A stretch of 64,000 nt of DNA, from NCBI RefSeq assembly GCF_029168945.1, contig NC_083603.1:8246001-8310000 (forward strand), written 5' to 3'. Positions 1 through 10,420 of this stretch are shown here, in pieces. The position numbers were made by a program, and so were the translations under genes. The stretch comes from Cannabis sativa. Its lineage: Eukaryota > Streptophyta > Magnoliopsida > Rosales > Cannabaceae. The notes beneath the pieces are model-generated. The model saw only the letters and a program-made list of their open reading frames with translations, did not search any database and was not told the origin of the DNA. Each line of letters opens with the position of its first letter. The stretch's first letter is position 1.

Positions 1-307
1 TTCTCCAGCAATGTACATATTGACCTCGCCGGCCTGCGTGCCGAGTTGCCAGGAGTTGTTTTAGACTGGTTGTATCTGCTGTGTATTTTGATTTTATGTT
101 TAAATGGTTGTCGTACATATTTCTTTAGCAAAACTTTTTACAACAGGGATTCCCGGAACACACTTTTTATGCCGTTATAATGTCCATTTTTAGTGTTTTA
201 TTTTAGTCAAGTTTTTAATATTATCACGGTTTTTAATAATTAATTATTCTATTAGTATTAAACTAGTTTATAAAATCACACACGTGGCGTCCCTATAGAT
301 TAGGGCG

Positions 308-310
<3 letters not shown>
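1..310 (+). mobile_element. 3' part of an LTR-like sequence, left end cut by the window
   Basis: The stretch ends in GGGCGTTACA immediately before a GA microsatellite. That resembles the ...GTTACA ends of the Ty3-type and Cassandra LTRs elsewhere in the window. There is no coding potential. The left part lies outside the window, so the element type cannot be decided and the call rests only on the terminal motif. Confidence 0.3.

Positions 311-311
<1 letters not shown>

Positions 312-374
<63 letters not shown>
312..374. repeat. (GA)n microsatellite, about 31 units
   Basis: An uninterrupted GA dinucleotide run of about 63 bp directly abuts the presumed LTR end at 310. Runs of this kind are common in plant intergenic DNA and can bind BPC/GAGA-type factors, but no gene lies nearby to regulate. 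Confidence 0.95.
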
Positions 375-378
<4 letters not shown>

Positions 379-659
379 CCTCAACACAGAAATGGAAACT
401 ACCTTCAACACCTCACCGTCGACACCTGAGACAAAATGGGACTATTAAGTACACGAAAATGGACAAACACCACATTCCCTTCAAAAAAATATATTTTTTT
501 AATACCCACAGTGAAGAACGAAATGTATGTAAAGTAGAACCGGAGAAACTTACTTGTACAACCCACGACTGTAACAACCCCAATAATGGCAGAAGACGAG
601 TAATGTACACCACAGTGAAGAACGAAGTATGAAAAGTGAAGAAAATGTACAATATGGGT

Positions 660-842
660 TTTACCTAAGCTGAAACGAAAATGAAAAATGGAAAATGGAA
701 AAAGAAAATAGAAAAGGAAAAAGAAAATGGAAAATGAAGAAGAGTGTTTTGTCCTAGCAGAGACGAAAATGGAAAATAGAAGGAGAAAATGAAAAATAGA
801 AAAAAAAAAAAAAAAAAAAAAGAAAGTGAAGAAGGAAATGGA
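660..842. repeat. Purine-only tract with internal poly(A)
   Basis: The + strand is almost entirely A and G, built from degenerate GAAAATGGAAAA-like units, with an uninterrupted A run at about 800-821. The translated pseudo-ORFs here are phenylalanine/serine-rich low complexity on the minus strand and are not proteins. Otherwise 375-1468 is AT-rich and no gene is seen in it. Confidence 0.8.
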
Positions 843-939
843 AGAGTGGAGGACGACAGTTGATGTGATTGATGGATGTCAGTTTTAACTTTTCCAAATT
901 TAATAAATTTAAAATTCAAAAACTTAACCAGTTGCTATT

Positions 940-990
940 TTTTTAACCCTAAATACCCCTAAATCAACCCTAACCCTTATATTAAATTAA
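940..990 (+). repeat. Short degenerate telomere-like CCCTAA motifs
   Basis: The strand contains TTAACCCTAAATACCCCTAA followed shortly by AACCCTAACCC, a few degenerate copies of the plant telomere unit CCCTAAA. It is too short and irregular for a real interstitial telomere. It could be a telo-box cluster or chance. Confidence 0.4.
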
Positions 991-2198
991 TTACCCCATC
1001 TAACGGTTGTCGTACATCAAAGATTATAATCCATGAAAGTAATAATTAAAAAATAAATATATGGTTTTAGTTTTAATATGTATTGGGTGGGTGGTCCCAC
1101 TTTTAATATATATGCTCATTTATTTTATATAATATAATTAAATTATTTTATTATTAATAATAATATAAAAAAGTAAAGAAAGAAAGTTTGAGAGAGTTGA
1201 TAGTGTGTGTAGAATTTAAAAAATATGGCACGACTTATTGTGGTGCTAAATTTTGTGGTGCCTAAAAATTAATATTTTTGTAGTTAACATCTTTCATAAC
1301 ATCTCCAAAGCTGCACAATACTGTCCATATAAATATTAGAATAAATTTTTTTAATTGGATTTGATATATTTATATTTATTATAGTGGTACTTTAATAAGA
1401 AAATTAAAGTTGTGATATAGTGATGTAAGTGGGTGGAAACACATTTACCTATTGCTGTAAGGCGTGTCTATGAGTGTTCATAAAAATAGCCGATCCAATT
1501 TAATTCGCACGATCCAATCCAATCCAATCCGTAAAGTGCGAATATCCACACTTGTACAGATTGGATTAGAAAATTCAAAATCCGTACTTGTGCGGATTAG
1601 ATGTTGATTGACATGTAAAAATAACCAATCCAATCCAATCCACACATTTTTAAAAAAAAAATTAAAAAAATTATATATACAAATAATATTTTAATGTAAA
1701 GAAAATAGTAATTTAAAAGTCTAATACATACAATAAAATTATATTTCAAAACTTAATAGATCAAATGTATATTCTATTCTTATATATAAATTTTTTCTCC
1801 ATACAATTTAAAATAAAAATAAACATTTCTTTATACATACAATTTTTTTCTTCCTTTGAATATGTTATTTTATTTATTTTAATGTGTTGTTAGAGCATAA
1901 AATAATTATAATTTGTTTTATTTTGTTGCTAGTTATGTGAAAAAAAATTATTTTTTTTCATAAATATTAAATAATTTAATATTAAAAATTAACCAATCCA
2001 AAATAACCTGTGACAGTCAGTAGTCCCATGATCCATAAGGGGAAACACCGGGTAAGCTGTGCAATCCCACATCGCCTGGGGAAGCTCAAGTGGGATGATT
2101 CTGAGACTGTGTAGGTATGAGACTACACAGTTAAAGAGAGCTTAAATGGACTGATTGTTACTACCTATATCAACAAGGTGCATCTTGTTTTTCGGTAG

Positions 2199-2273
2199 CC
2201 CATCACGAAAGAACTCCACAGTTAAGCGTGCTTGACCTGAAGCAATTTTAGGATGGGTGACCTCCTGGGAAGT
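2199..2273 (+). promoter_or_regulatory. 5S rRNA-like internal Pol III promoter in Cassandra LTR A
   Basis: The segment closely matches the central and 3' part of plant 5S rRNA. It has a box A (AGTTAAGCGTGCTT, 2220-2233) and an intact intermediate element plus box C beginning GATGGGTGACCTCC at 2252. The 5' third of 5S rRNA is not recognisable, so this is an LTR-embedded promoter and not a ribosomal gene. Confidence 0.85.
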
Positions 2274-2431
2274 TTTCCCAGGAAGCGTGTGAGTGAGGAC
2301 AAAGCACGCTGGAAACACTCGTGTTGGTCTGTAGGGTCAGTCATTAATCCAGGAAGCAGCCAGAGTGACGTACTTGTATATAAGAGCCATTATTCTATGG
2401 GTGTAAGGGCCCAATGGAGGCTTGAAGCGGG

Positions 2432-4286
2432 TGTTGGAATTATTTTACCAGGATCTAGATTTACTAACAAGTATGTTTGATTACATCCTAATATGAATTC
2501 TAAAACAATGAAAGTAAACACATATAAATTTTAGAAAACCTTACAGTGGGTGCAGCGGAATAATATGACTCCTTCCATTCAGATCTCTAGCCCTTGATTC
2601 CTTTCTGTAGCAGAGCATAATCAAGATCTGAATCTGGATCTTCTTTTCTCCTTCTTTGATGCAGATTTTCCATAGTCTTACATACTATGATTGAGATACC
2701 ACTTGATGTGTGTGGGCACTACTCATCATTCAAAGGAATTCGGAATTTAGAGACAAGAAAAGAGAGAGAGGGGTGTGTGGCATTTTCTGAGAGAAACTAA
2801 ATGATCAAAGTTGTGTGTGTCTGTTTCCTGAAGCCAACACTTTCTATTTATAGAAAACCCTCTAGGTTTAGGTTAGAATTGTATGACATTAAAATAATGG
2901 AAACTACAAATGGTAATTCTTGTGCATAGTGGCCGCCCATACAATGGGTATTGGGCCTCACTTTGCAACTTTCCCATTTTGTTATTTTCCATTCCCATTT
3001 TCTCAAAAATGCCAATTTTCCAATTTAACCTTTTAAATGCCAATTCTAATTATTTAATAACTTTAAAATAATTATTAAATAATATTGCCATTTAATATAT
3101 TTATTAATTTAGACATATAAAGTCTCTTAATCAATAAATAAACCTAGAATCTCTTTTCTTTACAATTTTGCCCTTGTTTAGTGAAAATTCATAAAGTAGA
3201 CATAGTCTAACTTTTAGAATTATAATTGATTAATTAAAATCAATTAACTGAGTCTTACAAGTAGTATGGTCTCAACTAGTATGGGGACCATGGGTCTATA
3301 TAACCGAGCTTCCAATAAGTCGAACCGAATTTACTAAGTAAATTCCCTAACTTATTAATTCCTCATTGAATCCACACTTAGAACTTGGAATTGCACTCTC
3401 AGTCATATAGAACGCTCTATATGTTCCATGATATAGACACGTCATTAGTTATCCATTGTTATAACCCTAATGTGATCAATGACCCTCTAATAGATGATCT
3501 ACATTGAAAAGGCACTACTGTTACCGCTACACCTTCAATGTATTTTATCCTTAAAACACTTAGCTCCGTATAAATGATATTTCAGCAAAGTGAAATGAGA
3601 TCTCCACCATTTATTTTTGTTTAGCCAAGCTCGAAAGATATCATCGTTTCACTTCTAAGTTCCTATAGAAGTTATAGATTCCATATTTATGGTAGCGCTC
3701 CCACTCAATTATACTATCATGTTCCCAAAATGTATGTATCACCCTGACCCAAAAGTAGGCTTAACTAACAAATCAAAGAACATGTATAGTACTCTTGAGA
3801 TCGAACCTACCCATATCAGGATTAAGGTCATTTGATCTAGGATCAACAGGTGATATTAAATTGAATAGATATTACGGTAAGTTTTAATATATCTAATCAA
3901 AGTTCAATATCGGTCCCTTCCGATGTATACTCCATACATCCGATACTGGTAAACTTTGCCAATGTCCTAGAAAGGACATAACACTTTTCCAAGGTGTAAG
4001 AATACCTATCGCTGATTATACCATGTCAGTCTAAATCCAGTATTCTGACAAATCACGGAATACACTTTCGAACATATAATTAAGATTATATTCCACTGTG
4101 TTGACAACACTATAATCTTTAACAAACTCATATGTTCTGGACTTAAAATGAATTCATACATTATATACATATAATCATGAAATAAATCATGTGAACCATG
4201 CAACATAAAATGTTATTTCTGATATTTATTAATAAGTAAATCTGATAATATTGAAATAGGTTTTATTTAGGGCACAAAACCCAACA
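2432..4286 (-). mobile_element. Solo LTR of a copia-like element, reverse orientation
   Basis: The 1855-bp unit begins TGTTGGAATT and ends AAACCCAACA. On the minus strand it reads TGTTGGGTTTTGTGCCC, matching the forward copy at 5501-7369 along its length. It is flanked by a perfect 5-bp duplication GCGGG (2427-2431 and 4287-4291) and sits inside Cassandra LTR A. No primer site, polypurine tract or internal domain is attached, so it arose by LTR-LTR recombination after insertion. Confidence 0.9.
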
Positions 4287-4562
4287 GCGGGGAAGTTAGA
4301 AAGTGGTATCAGAGCCGTGACCCAGGCGAAAGTGTGGTCGACGAGGGCGTCGGACCCTGTAAGGGGGGTGATGGTGACAGTCAGTAGTCCTGTGATCCGT
4401 AAGGGGAAACACCGGGTAAGCTGTGCAATCCCACATCGCCTGGGGAAGGTCAAGTGGGATGATTCTGAGACTGTGTAGGTATGGGACTACACAGTTGAAG
4501 AGAGCTTAAATGGATTGATTGTTACTACCTATATCAACAAGGTGCATCTTGTTTTTCGGTAG

Positions 4563-4637
4563 CCCATCACAAAAGAACTCCACAGTTAAGCGTGCTTGAC
4601 CTAGAGCAATTTTAGGATAGGTGACCTCCTGCGAAGT
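4563..4637 (+). promoter_or_regulatory. 5S rRNA-like Pol III promoter in Cassandra LTR B (mutated box C)
   Basis: It is homologous to 2199-2273. Box A is intact, but the intermediate/box C segment has changed: GATAGG replaces GATGGG, and TGCGAAGT replaces TGGGAAGT. Promoter strength is probably reduced; this is inference from known 5S promoter elements. Confidence 0.8.
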
Positions 4638-5067
4638 TTTCCCAAGAAGCGTGTGAGTGAGGACAAAGCACGCTGCAAACACTCGTGTTGGTCTATAGGG
4701 TCAGTCATTAATCCAGGAAGCAGCCAGAGTGACATACTCGTATATAAGAGCCATTATTCCGTGGGTGTAAGGGCCCAACAGAGGCTTGAAGCGGGGACAT
4801 TACAAAGTGGTATCAGAGCCTTGACCCAGCCGGAAGTGTGGTCGACGAGGGCGTCGGACCCCGTAAGGGGGGGTGATTGTGACAGTCAGTAGTCCCGTGA
4901 TCCGTAAGGGAAAACACCGGGTAAGCTGTGCAATCCCACATCGCCTGGGGAAGGTCAAGTGGGATGATTCTGAGACTGTGTAGGTATGGGACTACAGAGT
5001 TGAAGAGAGCTGAAATGGATTGATTGTTACTACCTATATCAACAAGGTGCATCTTATTTTTCGGTAG

Positions 5068-5142
5068 CCCATCACGAAAGAACTCCATAGTTAAGCGTGC
5101 TTGACCTGGAGCAATTTTAGGACGGGTGACCTCCTAGGAAGT
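5068..5142 (+). promoter_or_regulatory. 5S rRNA-like Pol III promoter in Cassandra LTR C (mutated)
   Basis: It is homologous to 2199-2273. Box A is intact, while box C carries GACGGG and CTCCTAGGAAGT in place of the 5S-like GATGGG and CTCCTGGGAAGT. The LTR is truncated about 140 bp downstream, so it lacks its own 3' end. Confidence 0.8.
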
Positions 5143-5500
5143 TTTCCCAGGAAGTGTGTGAGTAAGGACAAAGCACGCTGGAAACACTCGTGTTGGCCGG
5201 TAGGGTCAGTCATTAATCCAGGAAGTAGCCAAAGTGACGTACTCGTGTATAAGAGCCATTATTCCGTGGGTGTAAGGGCCCAATGATTGTTTGTGTTTAT
5301 TTGCATAAATTTAAATTCTTTATGTATTGGAATATGATTTACGCTTTGTTATTATGAATATGTATGTGGTACTGAGAATGTGTGGTATGGACACAATATG
5401 AGTTTATGAATTGATATATTGATTATGGTTGTTTTGACTTGTATATCTTGTATGTTGCATTCATATATTGTGTGTTGTATGCTGCAAGTTGTATGCTAAC

Positions 5501-7369
5501 TGTTGGGTTTTATGCCCTAAATAAAACTCTATTTCAATGTAATCCAGATTATTCAATATCAATAACGAAACATAAGTATTTTTTATTCATTTGTGTATGT
5601 TTTGGTTCACCTTATCAATTATTTGTCTATTTGATTTATAAATTCATCCAAACCCTTTTCACATACTTGATCATATTTATTGTGTTGTCAGCACAGTGGA
5701 AAGTAAACATGACTATGTGATTAAAGATTCCTAGATTTATCAGAACACTAGGGTTTTACTGATATGACAATCTACAACAGAGTTTACTTGCATTTGGAGA
5801 AATGCTATGTTCTTTCCAGAGCATTGGTTAAAGTAAAGCTTGGGTTGGATGCATGGAGTATGCATCAGAATGGACCGATATTGAACTTTGACATTGATTT
5901 ATTAACTTACCGCAATATCTATTCAATTCAATATCACCTAGTTGATCCTAGATCAAATGATCTTAATCCTGATATGATTAGGTTCAATCTCAAGAGTGTT
6001 ATTCGTGTTCTTTGATTTGTTAGTTAAGCCTACTTTTGGGTCAGGGTGATACGTACATTTTGGGAACACGGTAGTGCAATTGAATGAGAGCGCTAACATA
6101 AATATGGAATCTATAGCTTCTATCTGGTGAATAGAAAGTTAAGGATGATTTCCTTCGAGCTTAACCAAACGAAAATAAATGGTGGAGTACTAATTTCACT
6201 TAGCTGAAATATCATTTATACGGGGTTAAGTGTTTTAAGGATAAAATACATTGTAGGGTGTTACGGTAATTTAATCCCTTTACAGTGTAGATCATCTATA
6301 TAGAGGATCATTGATCAAATTAGGATTATAACAATAGATAATTAATAGTGGGTCTATATGGTGGAACATATAGAGCGTTCTATATAGCTGAGAGTGAAAT
6401 TCTAAGTTCTATGCGTGGATTCAACGAAGAATTAATAAGTCAGTGAATTTAAGAGGTAAATTTCTGATCTGCTTATTGGAAGCTCAAATATATAGGCCCA
6501 TGGTCCCCACACTAGTTGAGACAATACTACTTGTAAGACTCATTTAATTGGTTTTCATTAATCAATTATAATTCTCAAGTTAGACTATGTCTATTTGTGA
6601 ATTTATCACTTATTAAGGGCGAAACTGTAAAGAAAGAGTTTATAGGGTATATTTATTAATTAAGAGACTTTGATTAGTTTAATTAATAAATATAATAAAT
6701 GACAATATTATTTAATAATTAATTATAGTTATTAAATAGTTAGAATTTACATTTATATGGTTGAATGTGAAAATTGGCAGGTTTTGAGAAAATGGAAACA
6801 GAAATGATAAAATAGGAAAGTTGCAAAAGTGAGGCCTATTTCAAAATGCCTTGGCCGGCCACATGCATGGGTTTTATTATTTAATTTTTTTCATTATTTT
6901 AATGCCAAGTAATTCAACCCTAACCCTGTGTGGTATTCTATAAATAGAAAGTAAAGGCTTTAGGAAAAACACACAACACAATTGCATCTCATTCTTTTCA
7001 CAGAAATTTTCCTGAGCCGCCACTCTCTCTCTCTCTCTTTCTTCTTCTTCTTTGTTTCGAAATTCCCTAAGTGATAGAGTAGTGCCCACACACAGCAAGT
7101 AGTACCTCAATCATAGTGTGGAAGACTGTAAAGAATCCAGATTCAACAAAGAAGGACATTCGGGCTCAGATCTTGATAATACTCTGCAACAGAAAGGATA
7201 CAAGGGTTAGAGATCTGAGTGGAAGGAGACATATTATTCCGCTGCACCCAATGTAAGGTTTCTCATACTTTATATGTGTTTACTTATAATTGTTTTAGAA
7301 GTTCATATTTAGGATGTTAATCAACATACTTGTGAGTAGATTTAAGATCCTGGTAAAAGAATTCCAACA
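5501..7369 (+). mobile_element. Solo LTR of the same copia-like family, forward orientation
   Basis: It starts TGTTGGGTTTTATGCCCTAA, ends AATTCCAACA, and is 1869 bp long. A perfect 5-bp duplication CTAAC flanks it (5496-5500 and 7370-7374). It aligns by eye with the reverse copy at 2432-4286 and with the LTRs at 30395-31584 and 41984-43558. The short ORFs inside it are degenerate frames of LTR sequence and not genes. Confidence 0.9.
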
Positions 7370-7401
7370 CTAACGTCTCAGGTAAGGTGAGGGACCATGG
7401 T

Positions 7402-7625
7402 GGGGTATGATACGGGGTAAGGCCGTTGAATAATGTAGAGATACCCTCTCCTGCATTTTTCTGAGTCGTGTATGAAATTATTATGGAGGGGTATGATACG
7501 GGATAAGGCCGTTGAATGTAGAGATACCCTACCCTACATTTGTCTGATTTGTGTATGACATTATTATGGTAAGGTATGATACAGCGACAATGTTGTTGAA
7601 TATAGAGATACCTTATTCCATAGCA
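7402..7625 (+). repeat. About 85-bp tandem repeat, 2.5 copies
   Basis: Units start with GGGGTATGATACGG at 7402 and 7488 and a degenerate AAGGTATGATACAG at 7571. Each is followed by GTTGAAT and TAGAGATACC words. The array lies within the Ty3-like LTR remnant; internal tandem arrays are frequent in plant LTRs. Confidence 0.8.
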
Positions 7626-8638
7626 ATGGTAGGGCTAAATGTGCCCAGGTTATTGTAGGGCCAATTAAGCCCAGGTTGTGTATGGAGTGGCTATGATACG
7701 CTACATTATGGTAAAGACATGATATGATTGAAATAATTATTATATGTTATTGCTATGATTGTGCTATGATTATGATGTCAGGGTTGTAATCCCTACATAT
7801 ATGTAATGTTACGTTTAGTACAAATATATGGTATATGATATAGCTTTCCATATCTAGAGTCATTTAAATTACAATTATGAGCTAAGGTATATAATATTGT
7901 TAAGACTGGATACGTTAATATTATAAAGAATCGTATTATTGTGAATTTTAAGATATGCTTAGTGTATTGAATGCTATTGTATGTTAAGCATTTCCTTACT
8001 GGGCTTTTAGCTCACCCCCTTACTTTCCCCCTACAAGCAATAGACAGGGAACATTGAATGTAAGTTTGATGAGTTGGGTCAGTTCTGGTATGTATACTGT
8101 GAGGGGCTATGGACGAGTAAACGGTCTAGAACGCCGGTGGAGCCTTGGTTTTTGTTTTTTTTTTATAGTAAAGTAATCTAAGCTCAGTGGGATGTTACAA
8201 ATTTATTTTTTGCACTCAACTACTTATTTTGCTTTTAATATGAATGATCATTCACCTTTTTGCATATTTATTGTAAAACCCACTGTGTATTAAACATCTT
8301 TGAATCTTTTTAATTAATGCATCAAAATTAGTATTTTGTAAAATAAGGCAAAATATTGGAGCGTTACATAACCGATCCAATCCGAACTTTTGCGAATTGG
8401 ATTGGATTGGATTAGATTTGAGCTATTGTGCGGATTGAATTAGATCCAAAAAAATAAAATCTGCACTAATTAGTGCGGATCAAATGCACTATGAGCAAAA
8501 TAGTACGTATTGGATTGAGCAAAATAGTACGGATTGGATTGGATAAACACCCCTAAGCGTGTCATTATAACGAGCATTTCTCAAATAAATAAAAATAAAA
8601 AAAAAATTGAGTTTTTTTAATAACCCTTTATATTCTAA

Positions 8639-8670
8639 CTAGGCAATATAGCCGCTCTTCGCGCGGTTAT
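8639..8670 (-). mobile_element. Helitron 3' terminus (minus strand)
   Basis: Read on the minus strand, a hairpin with a CCGC/GCGG stem is followed about 10 nt later by CTAG and then T, the standard plant Helitron 3' end (hairpin plus CTRR, target AT). The partner 5' end could be the TC end at 13126 or an unrecognised one nearer. DNA from 8674 to 10420 is very AT-rich, with a trinucleotide ATT run at about 8941-8970 and no gene. Confidence 0.65.
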
Positions 8671-9000
8671 TTTAATTTTATTTTAGTATAATAATTTTTT
8701 AAAAAAAATTACTTAAGAAATTAATAAATAATAACTTAAAAAATTATTCTAATATATAATAAAATTAAAATTATACCATCAAATTATTTATGAAAAATAA
8801 AATTTTAAAAATTTTATTTTATTTATTAAAAAATTTAAAATTTATATGAATAATGTATACATAGAATTTTAAATTTCTACATTAAAAAAGTATTAATATA
8901 AAATAAAATAAAAACGGTAATATAAAGAAAAATTAGAGTATTATTATTATTACTATTATTATTATTATTATTTAAGTAAACACTCTTTCTCGCAATCAAT

Positions 9001-9146
9001 ATTATGAATTATATCTCAATTATTTAAAATCGTTGTCAATTATTGTATCTCACCAATTGCCATCACCGTGTGAATTATGAATTATATCTCAATTATTTAA
9101 AATCGTTGTCAATTATTTTATCTCACCAGTTGCCATCACCGTATTC
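9001..9146. repeat. 73-bp tandem duplication
   Basis: Two nearly identical units begin ATTATGAATTATATCTCAAT at 9001 and 9074. Each ends in a TCTCACCARTTGCCATCACC-like word. They are non-coding and lie inside the Helitron-rich AT tract. Confidence 0.85.
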
Positions 9147-9559
9147 CACTTATAGTCGTCACCATTGTTATCACTAATAGATTTAATCAATACATAATAA
9201 TACAAATAAATAATATAATGAAGTGCTAATATAGATGAAAAGATTAAAAGTTAAAACAAAAAAATTAAATACTACAATGTCATATCATATCCATAAAAGT
9301 AAGATTAATAAGAGATAGTGTTAAAACTTTATAGGGAAGAAAAGATTAAAAATTGAAAAATTTATAAAGAAAACACTTAAGATTAAGAGATCTTTATTAT
9401 TATTAATAATAAATTTATTAAAATATTAAAAAAAATAAAAAAAAATAGTTTGACTCTCAAATATGTGGTTAAAAAAATTACATTATGTGTAAATTAAATA
9501 GAATATATATTTGGATTTAGTATGATTAATTATTATTTTTTTGTGATCTAATTAAAACA

Positions 9560-10235
9560 TAGCAGCATATCTATATATATAATTGACTATTATTTTTTTT
9601 TCTTTCAATGTTATACCTGTGATATATACCGTACTTTCTACTTGAACTTATTTTAATATTTTCAAAACTTTTTTTTATAAAAAATCACTCCAAAATTATT
9701 TTTCTCATCTCTCCTTAATTCTCTCAATTTTAATATTTTATTAAAGCATAAATCTACAAATTGATATTTTACTATTATTTTAATAATTTTTCCATAAAAA
9801 AACATAGAGCTACAAATTGAGATTTTACTATTATTTTAATTATTTTTTTTTATAAAAATATAAAATCTTTTGATATATAAAGGAGAAGTATGTGACATTC
9901 TAATATCACATCAAATAGCTTTATCTCTTCTTTCCTTAATTCTTTTTTTTTTATTAGGTTTATAAATATTTATTTATATTCTTATAATTTTATCATTTTA
10001 TTATTAATAATTTTTTAAAGCTTTTTCTAAAAAAACGTGGCTTTTTTTTTTTAATAAAAAAATATACATATATTTATTTTCTTATATTTTTATCATTTTA
10101 CATTAATTAATAATTTTTTTTAAGAAAAAAATCTATATACATTTATAACATAAAATCTATATATCTACTTATTTATCTATCAATCAATCAATATATATAA
10201 AAGAGAAGTATAAACGGTAACATAGCGCTTTAAAA
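9560..10235 (+). mobile_element. Degenerate Helitron 5'-end-like sequences
   Basis: Three stretches resemble one another: near 9568, 9872 (ATATAAAGGAGAAGTATGTG) and 10190 (TATATATAAAAGAGAAGTAT). Each is followed by a similar word order of an AT core, then TATCTCTTCTTTCCTTAATT-like sequence. They resemble the 5' termini of the Helitrons at 11604 and 13126. No matching plus-strand 3' ends were found, so they are probably fragments. Confidence 0.4.
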
Positions 10236-10420
10236 TTAGTTTAAATACATCTATCTATTTCTTCCTTAAATCTCTCATTTTTTTAATATTTTATTAGATC
10301 ATAAACCAATAAATCAATATTTTATTATATTTCTAATTTTAATAATTTTTCTATAAAATATAATATATCTAATTGATCAAAAGTGTTCACTAATTTCAAA
10401 TACGACTAGATATATACATA

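Larger units (their letters stand above)
2009..5285 (+). mobile_element. Cassandra-type TRIM array with three LTRs (LTR-int-LTR-int-LTR)
   Basis: LTR A spans 2009-4300, including a foreign insertion at 2432-4286. LTR B is 4373-4804 and LTR C is 4878-5285, the last missing its final 20-25 bp. Each LTR starts with TGTGACAGTCAGTAGTCC or a close variant, and A and B end in a GTTACA-like motif. The spacers 4301-4372 and 4805-4877 carry a tRNA-Met primer site (TGGTATCAGAGCC), about 40 bp of shared sequence, and a G-rich polypurine tract (AAGGGGGG). There is no coding sequence. Cassandra elements are TRIMs whose LTRs hold a 5S rRNA-like Pol III unit, and all three LTRs here do. A shared-LTR tandem is expected from unequal recombination. 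Confidence 0.85.
5286..8368 (+). mobile_element. Ty3/gypsy-like LTR remnant (5286-5500 plus 7375-8368), split by a solo copia LTR
   Basis: After removing the 5501-7369 insertion, the two pieces join at GTATGCTAAC/GTCTCAGG. The right piece has features common in plant Ty3 LTRs: a stretch around TTACTGGGCTTTTAGCTCAC near 7996, then a GC-richer segment, and a GAGCGTTACA terminus at 8368. It has no coding content. Its left boundary falls abruptly within Cassandra LTR C at about 5285. The 5 bases after it (TAACC) match the 5 bases before Cassandra LTR A, so the whole 2009-8368 block behaves as one insertion. Confidence 0.55.
1469..8556. mobile_element. hAT-like MITE split by a nested retroelement insertion
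   Basis: The two ends are inverted versions of one sequence: the left reads TGAGTGTTCATAAAAATAGC followed by repeated GATCCAATCC words, and the right ends in GGATTGGATAAACACCCC. A 7-bp duplication GCGTGTC flanks both ends (1462-1468 and 8557-8563), close to the 8-bp duplication expected of hAT elements. The MITE body is 1469-2008 plus 8374-8556; the rest was inserted later. A related, inverted copy lies at about 26950-27220. No transposase is present, so it is non-autonomous. Confidence 0.65.

Noticed and set aside
665..919. Minus-strand protein of 84 residues
   Set aside because: Phe/Ser-rich translation of a purine-only tract; low-complexity artefact.
940..990. Interstitial telomere or chromosome-end signature
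   Set aside because: Only three or four degenerate CCCTAA words occur, without an array.
2199..5142. Functional 5S rRNA genes
   Set aside because: Only the central and 3' part resembles 5S rRNA, the segments sit inside LTRs with primer sites and polypurine tracts, and the spacing does not match a 5S rDNA array. They are Cassandra LTRs.
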